Shown: in pieces, positions 34,357 through 45,616 of the stretch | How the letters are laid out: the number at the start of each line of letters is the position of its first letter | Numbering within the stretch: the first letter of the stretch is position 1 | Assembly (NCBI RefSeq): GCF_025370935.1 | Contig: NC_133500.1 | Location: forward strand, 618,384-682,383 | DNA: 64,000 nt | Source of the DNA: Choristoneura fumiferana | Taxonomy: Eukaryota; Arthropoda; Insecta; Lepidoptera; Tortricidae | Direction: 5' to 3' | Notes under the pieces: generated by a model | Database searches by the model: none | What the model was told of the DNA's origin: nothing | What the model saw: only the letters and a program-made list of their open reading frames with translations | Position numbers and translations under genes: made by a program

Positions 34357-35552
34357 AAAACATAAGCCCTGCCTTACAAAAACATTCAGGATTTAATTGA
34401 TTGATGAACTTACAGGGCGAAATGAAAGGTGACTTATACACGAACATTATTAGCATGATTTAGATATAATTAATAAGAAAATAATAAGACATTGTATTGT
34501 AAGTAACCACTAAAATCAAGACTACACACTAACATTCAACTTAATTCTTTTAATCGTCACTATAAAGAAAAAGTTACATAATGCAACGTATTTAGAAATA
34601 CTACCCTTTGCAAGTCTCCTCTATAGTAAAATGAATCGTATGCAGTGACAAAGTTCTAACCACGATGGGACAAGTAACATGGTAGGACTATGTCACATTA
34701 GTGAGCCAATTGAACAGCGGTATGGTTCTATGAAGCAAGGGGTTCAACATATCATAGAACTGTGTTCACTTGACGTTTAGTGCATAGAAGTGGGGATTAA
34801 GGATTGAGAAAATAATCAGTCATTCAAAATATCAGTTCTAAGAATAGCAAGCACTTAGGGGTACAATCATGTCTCAAAATTAGTAATTATTCTACTTGGT
34901 TCACAATAAAACTACTTTCAATTAGCATTACTCTCCAATATTGAAAAAAAAAAAAAACTAGTTTTGTCATCCAATATTATAGCATATATAAATAGGAAAC
35001 TACCTTCAGACATAACTAACCCTTTGTCGGGTATATCCACCACATAAACCTTCCTTTACGATATGGTCCAAAACCCTTCATAGGTAAGCAATATAAAACT
35101 ATGATTAATTGTTCAGTAGCGTGTCTAAATCGGGAGGGGCTATTGTATACTGGATTAGATTTTGGAAACATGGTGTTGATCACTATTGTATTTAGAATTC
35201 TATATAATCATAAAAAAACAGCTTGGTTTCACAAATGGTACAGACAAGAAAAAATAAAGCAATGTAAAACAAATAATTTATTTAATTTATATAGGAAATA
35301 TAGTAGTCATCGTAAATATATTGTAAAATATTATAATTAAATAAGAAAGAATTGAGTAAAGTATAAAATAATTAAGATTATAATTATAGAGCGACTGGAT
35401 TATGGTACCACAGAATAAAAATAAATAAAATTGCAATTATAATAGCGAAATATTGAATTGCTACGAAGGACAAAGTCACAAAAACTGTGACATCTCTTAA
35501 TAAAAATAGTTTCCCCTTGATCGAAGGAGGACGTGGAAACAATTTTGGACGT

Positions 35553-37976
35553 CTAAAGAGACAGATCTGAATCATCATCATCATGATTTTCTACACGTAA
35601 TTCATCTCGCGCAAACAGCACATCATCGGCAAATAAATCTCGGTCATCTACCGCACCGTTTCCGCCGTTTAAGCCATAATCCTCAAACATGCGATTTAAC
35701 ACTTGTACGCCACGGTCACGGTTGTCATTTTGTGCTGGTACATCTGCCTGATTCTCAAGCGGCACTACGCCATCTATATCAAACATACCGTCTTCTACGT
35801 GTAATGGTATCTCTACTACTCGTTGGCGTTGATTCATTTCCATCTCATTATCTACCAATATGTCATCTTCTGGATATATGTCATCTTCTGTATGGAATCC
35901 ATTTACTTGAGGTTCTAAATTCATTATAAAAATGACATCATCGTCCTCTGCAAGAGCGTAATCTTCTGCCTGAAAGTCATCTTCTAGATAAGCGTCATCT
36001 TCTGCATAAGCGTCAATTCCTACGGCGCCATTTTCTTGTACTAATTCGGCTCCCGCCTGAACGATCGCACGAAGTAAACGTTCCTGACGTATGTCGTCCT
36101 GAAACAGCCGAGGCACAATTTGCCTGGCAAGAAGTATGCCATTTCTTCTGACTTCTTCCTCAGGAATGGCAACTGCCAGCCCCAAGTCATCTACCGCACG
36201 TATGTCATTACCTGCAGGTAACTGATCTTCCGCAAGCCTTTCAATTGGAAGAAATCGTTCATCTACTACTTGTACAGCGTTTTCTTGACCTAAGTCATCT
36301 TCCGCTTCTGCTATTTCATTTTCCGCACGTCTGCCATCTTCAGCATGGACAGCGTCGATGGCAGCTTCCACAGGTACGTTATTTTCCGCACGCATATCAA
36401 CTTCCGCTCGCACAGCATCTTCCTCATGTATACCGTCTTCTGCACATATAGCGTCTTCTACACTTTTGTCATTTTCTGCACGGATCGCATCGTCAGCAAG
36501 GGTAGAATTATCTGCTTGCATGGCATCATCCGCCCGTATGTCACCTTCCGCACCCACGTCTACTACTGGAGGAGTGTCATCTTCTGCATGTATATCGGGC
36601 AAGTCAATTGCAATTGCATGCTCTAGTACAACGTACTCAGCTTCCGTGACAAGATTAGCACGACCCTGGTCGTTACAAGGACTCCTAGCGTAACGTACCT
36701 GTAACGGATTGTAGAGTTCTGGAGTCAAGTCTACACGTAAAATGAGACCCTCGTAGGATATATTGTTTTCTGATATCCTTGTGCCGTGCAGTCTAACAAC
36801 GAGCGGACGCCTATTTGGTCGTGTAAGGCGTGCGAGAACGTTACGCGTCAGTCTGGTACACCAAGAGACATCCAGGAGTTCCAGATTTCTGCAATAGCCA
36901 GCGCAGGCTTCCACATCCGCATTAGTTACTCTTAGTTTGGACACCACTAGCTCCGTGAGCTCGGTTCGCCTCTGGCACAGCGCTATGACAGCTCTCATTC
37001 TAACTTCAAAGCATGTACCCACGTTGAAGACCCGTAGCTCTTCACATGTCGCCGCTGCCTCTACCCAGCTGTCTGTCACGAACTCGTTCCCCCATAGATG
37101 GAGCTCCCGTAAGCGAGAAAGGCGATCAAAACACGGCGGATCTATACTCGGCTCCCGGCCTCGTTCATACTCCATCAGAGACAGGTGCTCCAAAAGTGGC
37201 ATCTGCTCGAGCAGCGAGCTCACACTTTGCAGAGTTTCTACTGAAATCGAATTCAGGTCTAACCTCGTCAAACCGGTCAAGCGGTGGATAGCCGACTGCA
37301 AGTACTCTACCTTAAATGGTTTGAAAAAACTAAGGCCGAGAGTTTTCAAATTCATTCTAAGATTCGTGAGAAATATACCGGTAAGCTTCCTTCTTTGGCT
37401 TTCCTCGTCAGTTTCATCATCGAAAATAAGTTTGACATGAGTTCCGCTTAGCAACAAGTATTCTAAATGTGGGCAGTGCACGGCGAGGGCATTCGAGCCT
37501 TCCTCGTCTATACAATCTGAATAGACTCTCACAAAATATTTACCCATTATGCGGATCATTTTATTGATCTCCCCTTTACGCATGGCTAGCTTTATCGTTC
37601 GAAAGGAGAGACTTCTATCGGGAACTTTGCAGGGGCTATTGTTACAATATGCTATACGATAATTTTGGACAAATGGCAGGTATTGCTGCACAAATTCTCG
37701 CCAGTCGTGGCAGACTCGTTCCGATCGGACAAGGTCATTGATGGTGAGAAAGGCGAAAATGAATTGTAAGCAGTGCAGCGTTAGCACCTCGGTTATAGTG
37801 GGTCCCGACTGGTGTACATCTTGCGGTTCCTGGGCCGCCTTCTCAATTTCGTTGATCTGCATTTCGTGTTCAAAATCCATTTTGTCATCGTGTTGCAGTT
37901 TCTGTGCTGACTCCAAAATTTCGTCTGGCTGTATTTTCGGTTCCAAGTCCTTATTGTCATCTTGATGAGTATCCAT
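35553..37976 (-). CDS. F-box/leucine-rich-repeat protein, acidic repeat tail
   Basis: A single uninterrupted frame of 807 residues; the family usually serves as substrate receptors of SCF ubiquitin ligases through Skp1. Residues about 62-105 match an F-box (LHCLQFIFAFLTINDLVRSE, VCHDWREFV). Residues about 170-400 have FBXL-type leucine-rich repeats (LTRLDLNSI, LRELHLWGN, LELLDVSWC). From about 455 on, the chain is a degenerate acidic repeat of roughly 9-11 residues built on (I/V)-R/H-A-E/D-D-D, ending HDDDDSDLSL. Start ATG at 37976 is the first in frame. No introns at all, unlike most neighbours, so a retroposed origin is possible. No transmembrane segment or signal peptide. I cannot name an ortholog. 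Confidence 0.85.
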   Translation of the reverse strand: MDTHQDDNKDLEPKIQPDEILESAQKLQHDDKMDFEHEMQINEIEKAAQEPQDVHQSGPTITEVLTLHCLQFIFAFLTINDLVRSERVCHDWREFVQQYLPFVQNYRIAYCNNSPCKVPDRSLSFRTIKLAMRKGEINKMIRIMGKYFVRVYSDCIDEEGSNALAVHCPHLEYLLLSGTHVKLIFDDETDEESQRRKLTGIFLTNLRMNLKTLGLSFFKPFKVEYLQSAIHRLTGLTRLDLNSISVETLQSVSSLLEQMPLLEHLSLMEYERGREPSIDPPCFDRLSRLRELHLWGNEFVTDSWVEAAATCEELRVFNVGTCFEVRMRAVIALCQRRTELTELVVSKLRVTNADVEACAGYCRNLELLDVSWCTRLTRNVLARLTRPNRRPLVVRLHGTRISENNISYEGLILRVDLTPELYNPLQVRYARSPCNDQGRANLVTEAEYVVLEHAIAIDLPDIHAEDDTPPVVDVGAEGDIRADDAMQADNSTLADDAIRAENDKSVEDAICAEDGIHEEDAVRAEVDMRAENNVPVEAAIDAVHAEDGRRAENEIAEAEDDLGQENAVQVVDERFLPIERLAEDQLPAGNDIRAVDDLGLAVAIPEEEVRRNGILLARQIVPRLFQDDIRQERLLRAIVQAGAELVQENGAVGIDAYAEDDAYLEDDFQAEDYALAEDDDVIFIMNLEPQVNGFHTEDDIYPEDDILVDNEMEMNQRQRVVEIPLHVEDGMFDIDGVVPLENQADVPAQNDNRDRGVQVLNRMFEDYGLNGGNGAVDDRDLFADDVLFARDELRVENHDDDDSDLSL

Positions 37977-39154
37977 GTCACAAAATTAAAATGTTTAAGG
38001 TCGTTCGACGTTTAAACGTTACGGTTTGAAATTACTGTAATAAACAAACGTCATCACATCTTGTTAAACATCTACCCTCATCTGTCTCATTATAACTACC
38101 CACATTTTTTAAGCTAGCTCTTAAAGGGGCTACAACACTAGTAACACCCATAAAGGCTTACATGAAATTTAAATTTATAAAAATATGCCACGAGCACTAC
38201 AATCATTGATAAATTTGAAATTGATTTATTCAGATTATTCAGACATAGGTACTGTTTGTATTTGTTTGTAGATTATAAAATCACTTATTCAAAGATTGTA
38301 GAATTTATTAGACATGTAATTATTACAATATGCGGTTAGTTTCATACTCCTGTATTATTGACAATTTACGTGACATATCTGAGGGTAGTTATAATTAAAA
38401 TACGAGGACACAGTGACAGCTTGTTTATTTCAGTCGGTGGGAACATCGTACATTTGACAAAGGTATATTTTACTAGCTTAAGTCATTTTGTACAATTAAC
38501 ACGTGTCCAAACAACTAAATTGTACACAAAATATAATACAAAATCAGCTCAAAAGATTTATCGCCCAGTCTATATGAAGTAATTGATGATGATGAAAAAA
38601 CAAGAAGTTTTAGAGACATGGAGTACCTAGAGAAATCTAACTCAACCAAGTCTTAGAGCTAAACACTCCGTGAACATGAACAGCTGTATGACTTTGTTTG
38701 AATGTTTACAAGTAATGCACATAATTACGAATATTTTTAAAATGTGATCAAATATTGGATTCCCCACAAATATTTTAGATGAAAATATCAGAATAGCCTC
38801 AGTATTTGGACTAAAATATAAGCAAGCAATCCGTTATTGTTTGTCTGAGAGTAATTCTAAGTAAAACACTGCCATTCAATAATTTCAGCATTGGATGACT
38901 GAGGGTTTATGGTTTCCACATATAGCTACCCTTTAGGCCAATGACTGTCAAATTTGGAAAAATATATCAGGTTTTATCTAAATAAAAGCGCTTTAAATGT
39001 TCTGATGAAATAAAAGACCTTTTACCGTATCAACTACTTGATTCAACAACTTGAATTTATCCTATAGTTTTGCAACTAGATATATTGAGACACTAATACC
39101 CCCAAGTCTGCTAGAGCCTACAACCGCTCCCCACTCCTTTGGATTCGCGCTGGT
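37977..39154. other. Spacer between F-box gene and Tom20
   Basis: F-box gene promoter side and Tom20 3' UTR must lie here. One 74-codon plus-strand frame (38358-38582) has no motif. No repeats assigned. Confidence 0.45.
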
Positions 39155-42100
39155 TTATTCGACATCTTCCTCCTGAAGCATGCTGCCACCGCTTGCCTTC
39201 ATGGAGGCTCGGAGCCTCTCCGACACTTCTGGCAGTTTCTTGAGAAGCAAGTGGAAGATCGGGGCTGGCATTGTTTGTTGGAGTACCTGTTAATAAATAA
39301 TGACCATGAGACATTATACAGACAAGTGCATTTTGATAGGAAATATAGGTCCAATGAAGTGTATATCTTTCATTATCCTCGATGTACCCTCGAGGATAAT
39401 GAATGATTGATGAAGAAATTTATGTTCCAAAAGTAGTACACTACCTTTAATATTTTATACCAGTAAACAAGTGCCAGTTTCACATGTTTCAAAGAGTTTG
39501 TCTAGTTGAGCTTACACTTGTTACGTTAGACAATACTTACACCCAGCCAAATTTGTTTATACTAACAAACAACTTTATTGTAAAGTTTGTAAGCAAATAT
39601 GAGATTAAAAACAAAATTCGGTGGAACAAATCAATCTATATTAATAATTTCGTCAAGGTGTACGGTAGACTCGAACGAAATGCACATCAAATTGAAGAGC
39701 GTAAAAAATTAGCCAATCCGAGTCGACAACTTGTAGCCGGAAAATTCGGATTATCGAGTATTTTCAATATAAACTTGAATAAATTACTAAGTATATAATG
39801 GCGTTGCGAAGTAAACATGTCAAAGTCATCACATCAAAGTGGCGTCACGTCATCACGTGTCACAGGTTTGCATTTCGTTCTCCATTGTGACCTCTTAAGG
39901 GCCCCACACACGGTACGATTCGTCGATTTTCATCAGATCGATCGTACAGACGAATCGTACCGTATATGGGGCCCTTTAGGTCTAATTTCTTTGATTATGA
40001 GACAAGAGACATCATAGTTGTTTGGGCAAATAAGATTTAGGAGAACTATCTACTGGTGAAATACCGATACGTAGGTTAGCTGTGAAAATACGTTTGTGAT
40101 AATATTAAGGCTGGGAATATACTTCAGATTTTTCGATAAGTACGACAGTCTTTACAGTGGCAAAAAACATTTTTCAAACATATTATGGGTGTACATTTTA
40201 CCCGAGCGAAGGCGGGTTTTCATCTAGTATTATAATAACGTGTGGCATTGGCGCTACTTTTACTTTACGGATGGTGGTACCGTGGTACAGTTGAGCAAAT
40301 ATGATAAGGCAAAGAGCACCATTCATTTAATTTTGATAAGTGTCATCTATGATATCAAAATTCTTATAGGAATTGGAGCTCTTGCATTGCACGTTATTTC
40401 GTCATATGCATACCACATGCAAATACATATATTTCATCAAGAGCAATTTTAATACTTATTTTTATTAACTTTTAATAACTAGCTGTTGATCATGGCTTTG
40501 TCTGTGAATAATTAATTTATCACTATCCTTATAAAAAAAAAATAGCAGACCCATTATGGCAGGGAACAGCTACAACAAGGGAAAACTACCTATTTATAAA
40601 ACCATTTATAATTTATAAAACTTGTATAAAATTGTTGTTATTCCGCGGGAATCACGCAATTTTCAGAGATAAAAGGTATCCTGTGTTATGTTATGCCAAA
40701 TTTCATCCAAAGCCATCAAGTTGTTACTGCCTGATTCCAGTAACAAACATTTTCACAAATTTTCTCATTTATGATATTGGTTACATAGTAATAAATAATC
40801 ATTAGTCCTTGTCAATCAACACCTGCTCAATATGTCTACTCTCTGGACAATGATTCAAAATCAGAAATCCTGACAAGAGTTCTTTCTTAGGAATGTTCTA
40901 ATTGTAAATTATTTAAACAGTTGAATACAAAAAAATATGTTTTACTGTTTCATTATGTATCTACATACAGGCTCTTCTGTGGGGTTTGGTATATCCATAC
41001 TAACATTATAAATTTACGCATTTGTGTGTGTTTGTGTGTATGTTTGTCCGTTTTACACGCCGTAACGGAGCGACGGATCGACGTGATTTTTGGCATAGAG
41101 ACAGTTTATGGGCCCGAGAGTGACATAGGCTTCTTTTTATCCTGGAAAAATGCACAGTTCCCGAGGGAACAGCGCGCGATAACCGAATTCCACGCGGGCG
41201 AAGCCGCGGGCAAAAGTTAGTTGATAATAATAATTCTTTGTTTCGAAGTATGAGTATATATATGTATAGCTTATAATGAGGCATAGTACATAGGTTAGAA
41301 ATACCCTAATCAACATGGTCTATTCATCTTTGTCCAGAGGATATAGACACGTTAGCGTGAGTGAGTGAGAAAAACCGAGCGCAGATACTTGGAGTTACAT
41401 CAAGACTGGTCAAGTATCCTTGTCAAGCAACTTGTGTCTGTTAGTATTACTATTAGTAAAAGTTATGCAACTTACACCGAGCAGCTGCTGTGTCTGTCCG
41501 CAGACAGCCACGGCCTGTCCCAGGTGCTCCACGCCGGCCTCGAGGTCGCCTGCCGCCAACAGCTCCTCACCCAGTTGGATCTGTCAACAATAATGTATAT
41601 TTGTGTTACAAAGAATATTGTCAAACACAGGAAGCTGTCATTGTCATTCAACCGGAGTTAGCATACATGGGGTAAGGGTAATATATTATAAGATTCTTCA
41701 TAGTTCCGCAGATCTGAATAAAAAAATTAATCATCTAAATAACAGCTAATATTAGATATGTACATAAATATTTGGCATAGTTTACTCTTGAATTTTACTG
41801 AAATAAGGTTTGCATATCAATTGAAATTAATTTTTCCCACATAATTGATAACTTTAGTAGGTTAAGTTTAGATTCAGTAGCCATGAAGGTTAAGGTTCTG
41901 TCAGAACATCAGCATTGCAAAACAATTCCTGCCATCATGCTGAGCCTGGTTCCCCTTTTTGTGTCCATTTTGCTCTTTCCGCATTTGCTGTGTTCGTATT
42001 TTGTATAAGTATTATTTTTAACTGGTGATCACAATCACTGTCAGGAATGTAGTGACTTAGAAGACGTTACCTGTTGCAGGAAGAACCTTTGCATGGCCTC

Positions 42101-43535
42101 ATGGTCGCTCATGTCGGGCAGCGGACCACCCAATGTATGACCTTGTGATGCATTTTTACTCGCATTCTGTCTGCCTGCAACACAAAAAATAAGTTTATTA
42201 GCACTTTTTGGAATTAACATTGCATGTTTTGGCATTGACTATTTAAAAGTTAAGTTTTAAGAGCTATTACCTAGATTATTAGGGGTATACAGGGGTAAAT
42301 CGTTTTTTAGTTTACAATAAAATATTTTATAAGCATAAGCATAGTAATTCTGGATAGAGAGGGATTGGAGATATATTTGCCCTATGGTGGGCAAATACAT
42401 GCTGATGAAACACAAAGTAATTTTAACTGAGTACTTTATCAGGTTACTTTAGCCCCGAAGAGTAACTTTGGCCATTGAAATTAACTTGTACCAGGTTTAA
42501 TTATTGCATTGAAATTGACACATTGCCATATGGTTAGTACCGACCTCCCACACTTTAGTGTCTTTTATGTGACCCTTCTGTATGTGGTTTTTCTAAGGGC
42601 TAAAATTACCCTTCATTGGGGGCAAATTAGAAAAAATCCATCTACCAAAATAATTACAAAAACATTATTCCAACAACGCTCAATTAATTTCAAGAGGTGC
42701 TTATTATCTTTTTATTGCTGTAAAAAACAAACTAAATTCACTTTCTTTGATACCTAATTGCATGTTTGTGTTTCAACTTGTGTGTCTTGTGTAATATTTC
42801 TTGCACAGTCAAGTGTGAATAATAGCATTAATTATTACTTCAAAACATAATATTCAAACTAAATTAAGTAATGTTACAAAATATCAGTAAAACAATTTTG
42901 AGTTGCTAATTAGAATTTTGTGTGTGAGAAAATATTATGAAAACTGGACATATCTAGATGTGAGACTGGCCATCGGTGAGCCCCAAGCTGAGAAGAACCC
43001 TGTTACCAGCAGGGTTAAGTATTTACGCTAGATTATGATTTTAAAATTATCACTATGAAGGCCGATCGCGAACTCGGTTACCAATGAACTTCGATCAAAG
43101 CTACAATGTCATTGATGCGATGTTACACAATGTTTGCTCTAATTATACCACACGAACCACGCACCTGTTATGTTATTAGCATGAGTGAACATGCATTTGC
43201 GTGATAACTGAAGCGAAAATAATACAAGTGCGTAACCATCATCATTTTGTAGGTTATTCTGAAATAACTCCGCCACTGACAATGAACAGAACGATGTATT
43301 GTATGTATGAAAGTAACGTGATTTTAAATAAAATAAATAGTCAATTAACAATTTTTGCACATTTGTACACACATTACAATTTCTATGCTGATTATACTGA
43401 GTACTTACGTTCCCTGAGCTTTTTTTTGAAAAGAGGATCCTTACGACGTTGCTGGTCAAAATATACACAATATCCCAGGAACAGTGTGCCGGCAATACCC
43501 ACTGCAATTCCGAGTGTAGTACGAGTTATCTCCAT
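39155..43535 (-). CDS. Tom20: Mitochondrial import receptor subunit TOM20
   Basis: Outer-membrane receptor of the TOM complex that binds mitochondrial presequences. Exons on the minus strand: 43535-43409, 42174-42071, 41580-41476 and 39286-39155, with agreeing phases, 155 residues (human 145). An N-terminal membrane anchor (about residues 7-25, GIAVGIAGTLFLGYCVYF) is followed by a basic linker FDQQRRKDPLFKKKLRER, then the receptor domain: PDMSDHEAMQRFFLQQ, the TPR-like IQLGEELLAAGDLEAG and CGQTQQLL, and VLQQTMPAPIFHLLLKKLPE. It ends in the acidic EEDVE typical of animal TOM20. Introns 1-3 hold a Helitron and a Harbinger-like MITE. It is divergently paired with Vps26. Confidence 0.95.
39898..39975. 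mobile_element. PIF/Harbinger-like MITE, deleted copy, 78 bp
   Basis: Ends AGGGCCCCACACACGG and CCGTATATGGGGCCCT, flanked by TTA at 39895-39897 and 39976-39978. Interior ATTTTCATCAGATCGATCGT is shared with the 222-bp copy at 23294. Confidence 0.85.
40994..41220 (+). mobile_element. Non-autonomous Helitron, second copy
   Basis: Starts TCCATACTAACATTATAAAT after A, ends GCCGCGGGCAAAAGTTAG before T. Same family as 29656-29876; the terminal CTAG has become TTAG. Lies in Tom20 intron 3. Confidence 0.85.
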
Positions 43536-44206
43536 TGTAATATTGGAGTTCTTAACGATTTATTCAAGGAAATATCGGCTCGCTTTTGTTACAAAATTTC
43601 GTGATCCGCCATTTATTAGCAAAAGGGATGAATGAAAGTTGGCAGTACTGACTGACAGTCAAAAGCGTTCATAAAAAATCATTTAGTTGTGGGACTGGAC
43701 CTGAGAAAATTAGAATTCACTATAGATACCTGCTGTAAATTTTAAAAATTACAATAATAAGTGGATCACAGTAATATAAATATAATTTATGTATTGTATT
43801 CTTATTGTATTTGGTTAATATATTTGAACGCAGCTTTTTATTCCTGAAGGTTGCCATTGCAAAATTTGTCAATTGTACACATGATAAAATTTCCGATTTT
43901 CTATTATTCTTCCCAGTAAATACTTATTATTATCATATATGCCGGTCGACCCTTGTAAGAAATTTGCTTGTGAGATTCAGAGATGTCTTGTTGGTGAGTT
44001 TTTACAAATTATTTCATTTAACAACCTCTCGGCCGACAGCCGACATGAATTCAGTCGCCATCTTTGCTTCAACCTTCAATCGCCTCTACGGATTCGCGGG
44101 CGTTTCATCGCCGTTTTTCAATGTTTCTCTCAAATAAAACGTGATTGTTCTTGTTGATAATAGTGTAAAAAGTTTCCTCCAGCACGCGTAACAGTTCAGT
44201 GTGAAA
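43536..44206. promoter_or_regulatory. Shared Tom20/Vps26 upstream region
   Basis: 671 bp separate the two divergent start codons. The region must contain both 5' UTRs and promoters, unless there are further upstream exons. No TATA box could be assigned with confidence. Confidence 0.5.
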
Positions 44207-45616
44207 ATGAGTTTTTTCGGATTCGGACAAACCGCCGATATCGAAATCGTTTTCGACGATGCTGACAAGCGGAAGGTAGCCGAGGTGAAAACGGATGACG
44301 GCAAAAAGGAGAAATTACTTCTGTATTACGATGGCGAAACGGTGTCAGGACGGGTGAATGTGACTCTTCGGAAACCGGGATCGAAACTCGAACATCAAGG
44401 TATCAAGGTCGAACTAATAGGACAGATCGAACTTTTCTACGACAGAGGTAACCATCATGAATTCATATCTCTGGTCAAAGAGCTTGCGCGGCCAGGCGAT
44501 CTGCTGCAACACACATCGTATCCATTCGAGTTTGCGAACGTGGAGAAGCCTTATGAGGTGTACACGGGAGCTAACGTAAGACTGAGATACTTCCTCCGCG
44601 CGACTATCGTCCGCCGCCTCACAGACATCGTGAAGGAAGTCGACATCGCTGTCCACACGCTCTGTAGCTACCCAGACGTCCTCAACTCCATTAAAATGGA
44701 AGTAGGCATAGAGGACTGCCTGCACATAGAATTTGAATACAACAAATCAAAGTATCACCTCAAAGATGTTATAGTTGGTAAAATCTACTTCCTGCTAGTC
44801 CGTATAAAGATTAAACATATGGAAATATCCATAATAAAGAGGGAAACAACTGGGTCGGGACCTAACACATTTACTGAGAATGAAACTGTTGCAAAATATG
44901 AGATCATGGATGGAGCTCCAGTCAGGGGAGAAAGCATACCAATTAGAGTATTTTTGGCTGGATATGATTTAACACCAACCATGAGAGATATTAATAACAA
45001 ATTTTCAGTGAGGTACTATTTGAATTTAGTGCTGATGGACACAGAGGACCGTCGCTACTTCAAGCAGCAGGAAGTGACTCTGTGGAGGAAGAGTGACAAG
45101 TCTAGATTGCTCTTACACAACCCTCATCATCCACAGACCCTCTCACATCCATCCGAGCCTCCGGCTCAAAGGCAGCAAACAATAGTGAATGAAGACAACA
45201 CCGGAAGTGCTGTTTCCCCCTTGCACCAAGAGCACTCTCATCAACAAGGCCCTCTTCATGTGGAAGTCGAGAACCACAAACCTACTGAAATGGAGCAAGA
45301 CAAACCTGAAGAAATAACTAACAAAATGTCAAATGCACACATTGAGAACAACCAAGCTGATAAGTTGAATGAAAAACCTGTAGAAAAGAGTATATCTCAA
45401 AAACCCACTCCAGCTGAAAAGCCTGTTGTAACTGAGAAGCCTGTTGTAACTGAGAAGCCTGTTGTAACTGAGAAGCCTGTTGTAGCTGAGAAGCCTGTTG
45501 TAGCTGAGAAACCTCAAGTTGCTGAAAAGCCTCAAGTGGCAGAGAAGCCGCAGATTGCAGAAAAACCAGTGCCCGTAAGCCGATCAGAGAGTGCAGAAGC
45601 TGAACCAAGTCAATAG
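44207..45616 (+). CDS. Vps26: Vacuolar protein sorting 26 (retromer subunit)
   Basis: Arrestin-fold subunit of retromer, which returns cargo from endosomes to the Golgi or surface with Vps35 and Vps29. Starts MSFFGFGQTADIEI at ATG 44207; an upstream GTG at 44201 is not needed. 469 residues in one exon. Residues 1 to about 300 align throughout to the family: KLEHQGIKVELIGQIE, YDRGNHHEFISLVKELA, RYFLRATIVRRLTD, EVGIEDCLHIEFEYNKSKYH split in the usual order, and FSVRYYLNLVLMD. Usual length is about 300-340; here about 150 extra residues form a disordered tail with nine EKPVVT-like hexapeptides. Lack of introns may reflect retroposition or intron loss; the intact frame and paired promoter argue for a working gene. 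Confidence 0.94.
   Translation: MSFFGFGQTADIEIVFDDADKRKVAEVKTDDGKKEKLLLYYDGETVSGRVNVTLRKPGSKLEHQGIKVELIGQIELFYDRGNHHEFISLVKELARPGDLLQHTSYPFEFANVEKPYEVYTGANVRLRYFLRATIVRRLTDIVKEVDIAVHTLCSYPDVLNSIKMEVGIEDCLHIEFEYNKSKYHLKDVIVGKIYFLLVRIKIKHMEISIIKRETTGSGPNTFTENETVAKYEIMDGAPVRGESIPIRVFLAGYDLTPTMRDINNKFSVRYYLNLVLMDTEDRRYFKQQEVTLWRKSDKSRLLLHNPHHPQTLSHPSEPPAQRQQTIVNEDNTGSAVSPLHQEHSHQQGPLHVEVENHKPTEMEQDKPEEITNKMSNAHIENNQADKLNEKPVEKSISQKPTPAEKPVVTEKPVVTEKPVVTEKPVVAEKPVVAEKPQVAEKPQVAEKPQIAEKPVPVSRSESAEAEPSQ
45413..45575 (+). repeat. 18-bp coding repeat in Vps26 tail
   Basis: About nine in-frame units of GAGAAGCCTGTTGTAACT type encoding EKP(V/Q)(V/I)(T/A). The first units are almost identical in DNA, later ones diverge, suggesting recent expansion at one end. 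Confidence 0.9.

Larger units (their letters stand above)
31661..35552. other. Intergenic spacer between Hmbs and F-box gene
   Basis: No coding region recognised. It holds several inverted-repeat elements and retroelement ends, listed separately, plus AT-rich sequence. The 3' UTR of the minus-strand F-box gene must lie at its right end. Confidence 0.5.

Noticed and set aside
36245..37440. Several plus-strand open frames of 65-167 codons
   Set aside because: They are antisense to the F-box gene; its acidic repeats keep the opposite strand free of stops.
44201..44206. GTG at 44201 as Vps26 start
   Set aside because: ATG at 44207 gives the conserved MSFFGFGQ start of the family.
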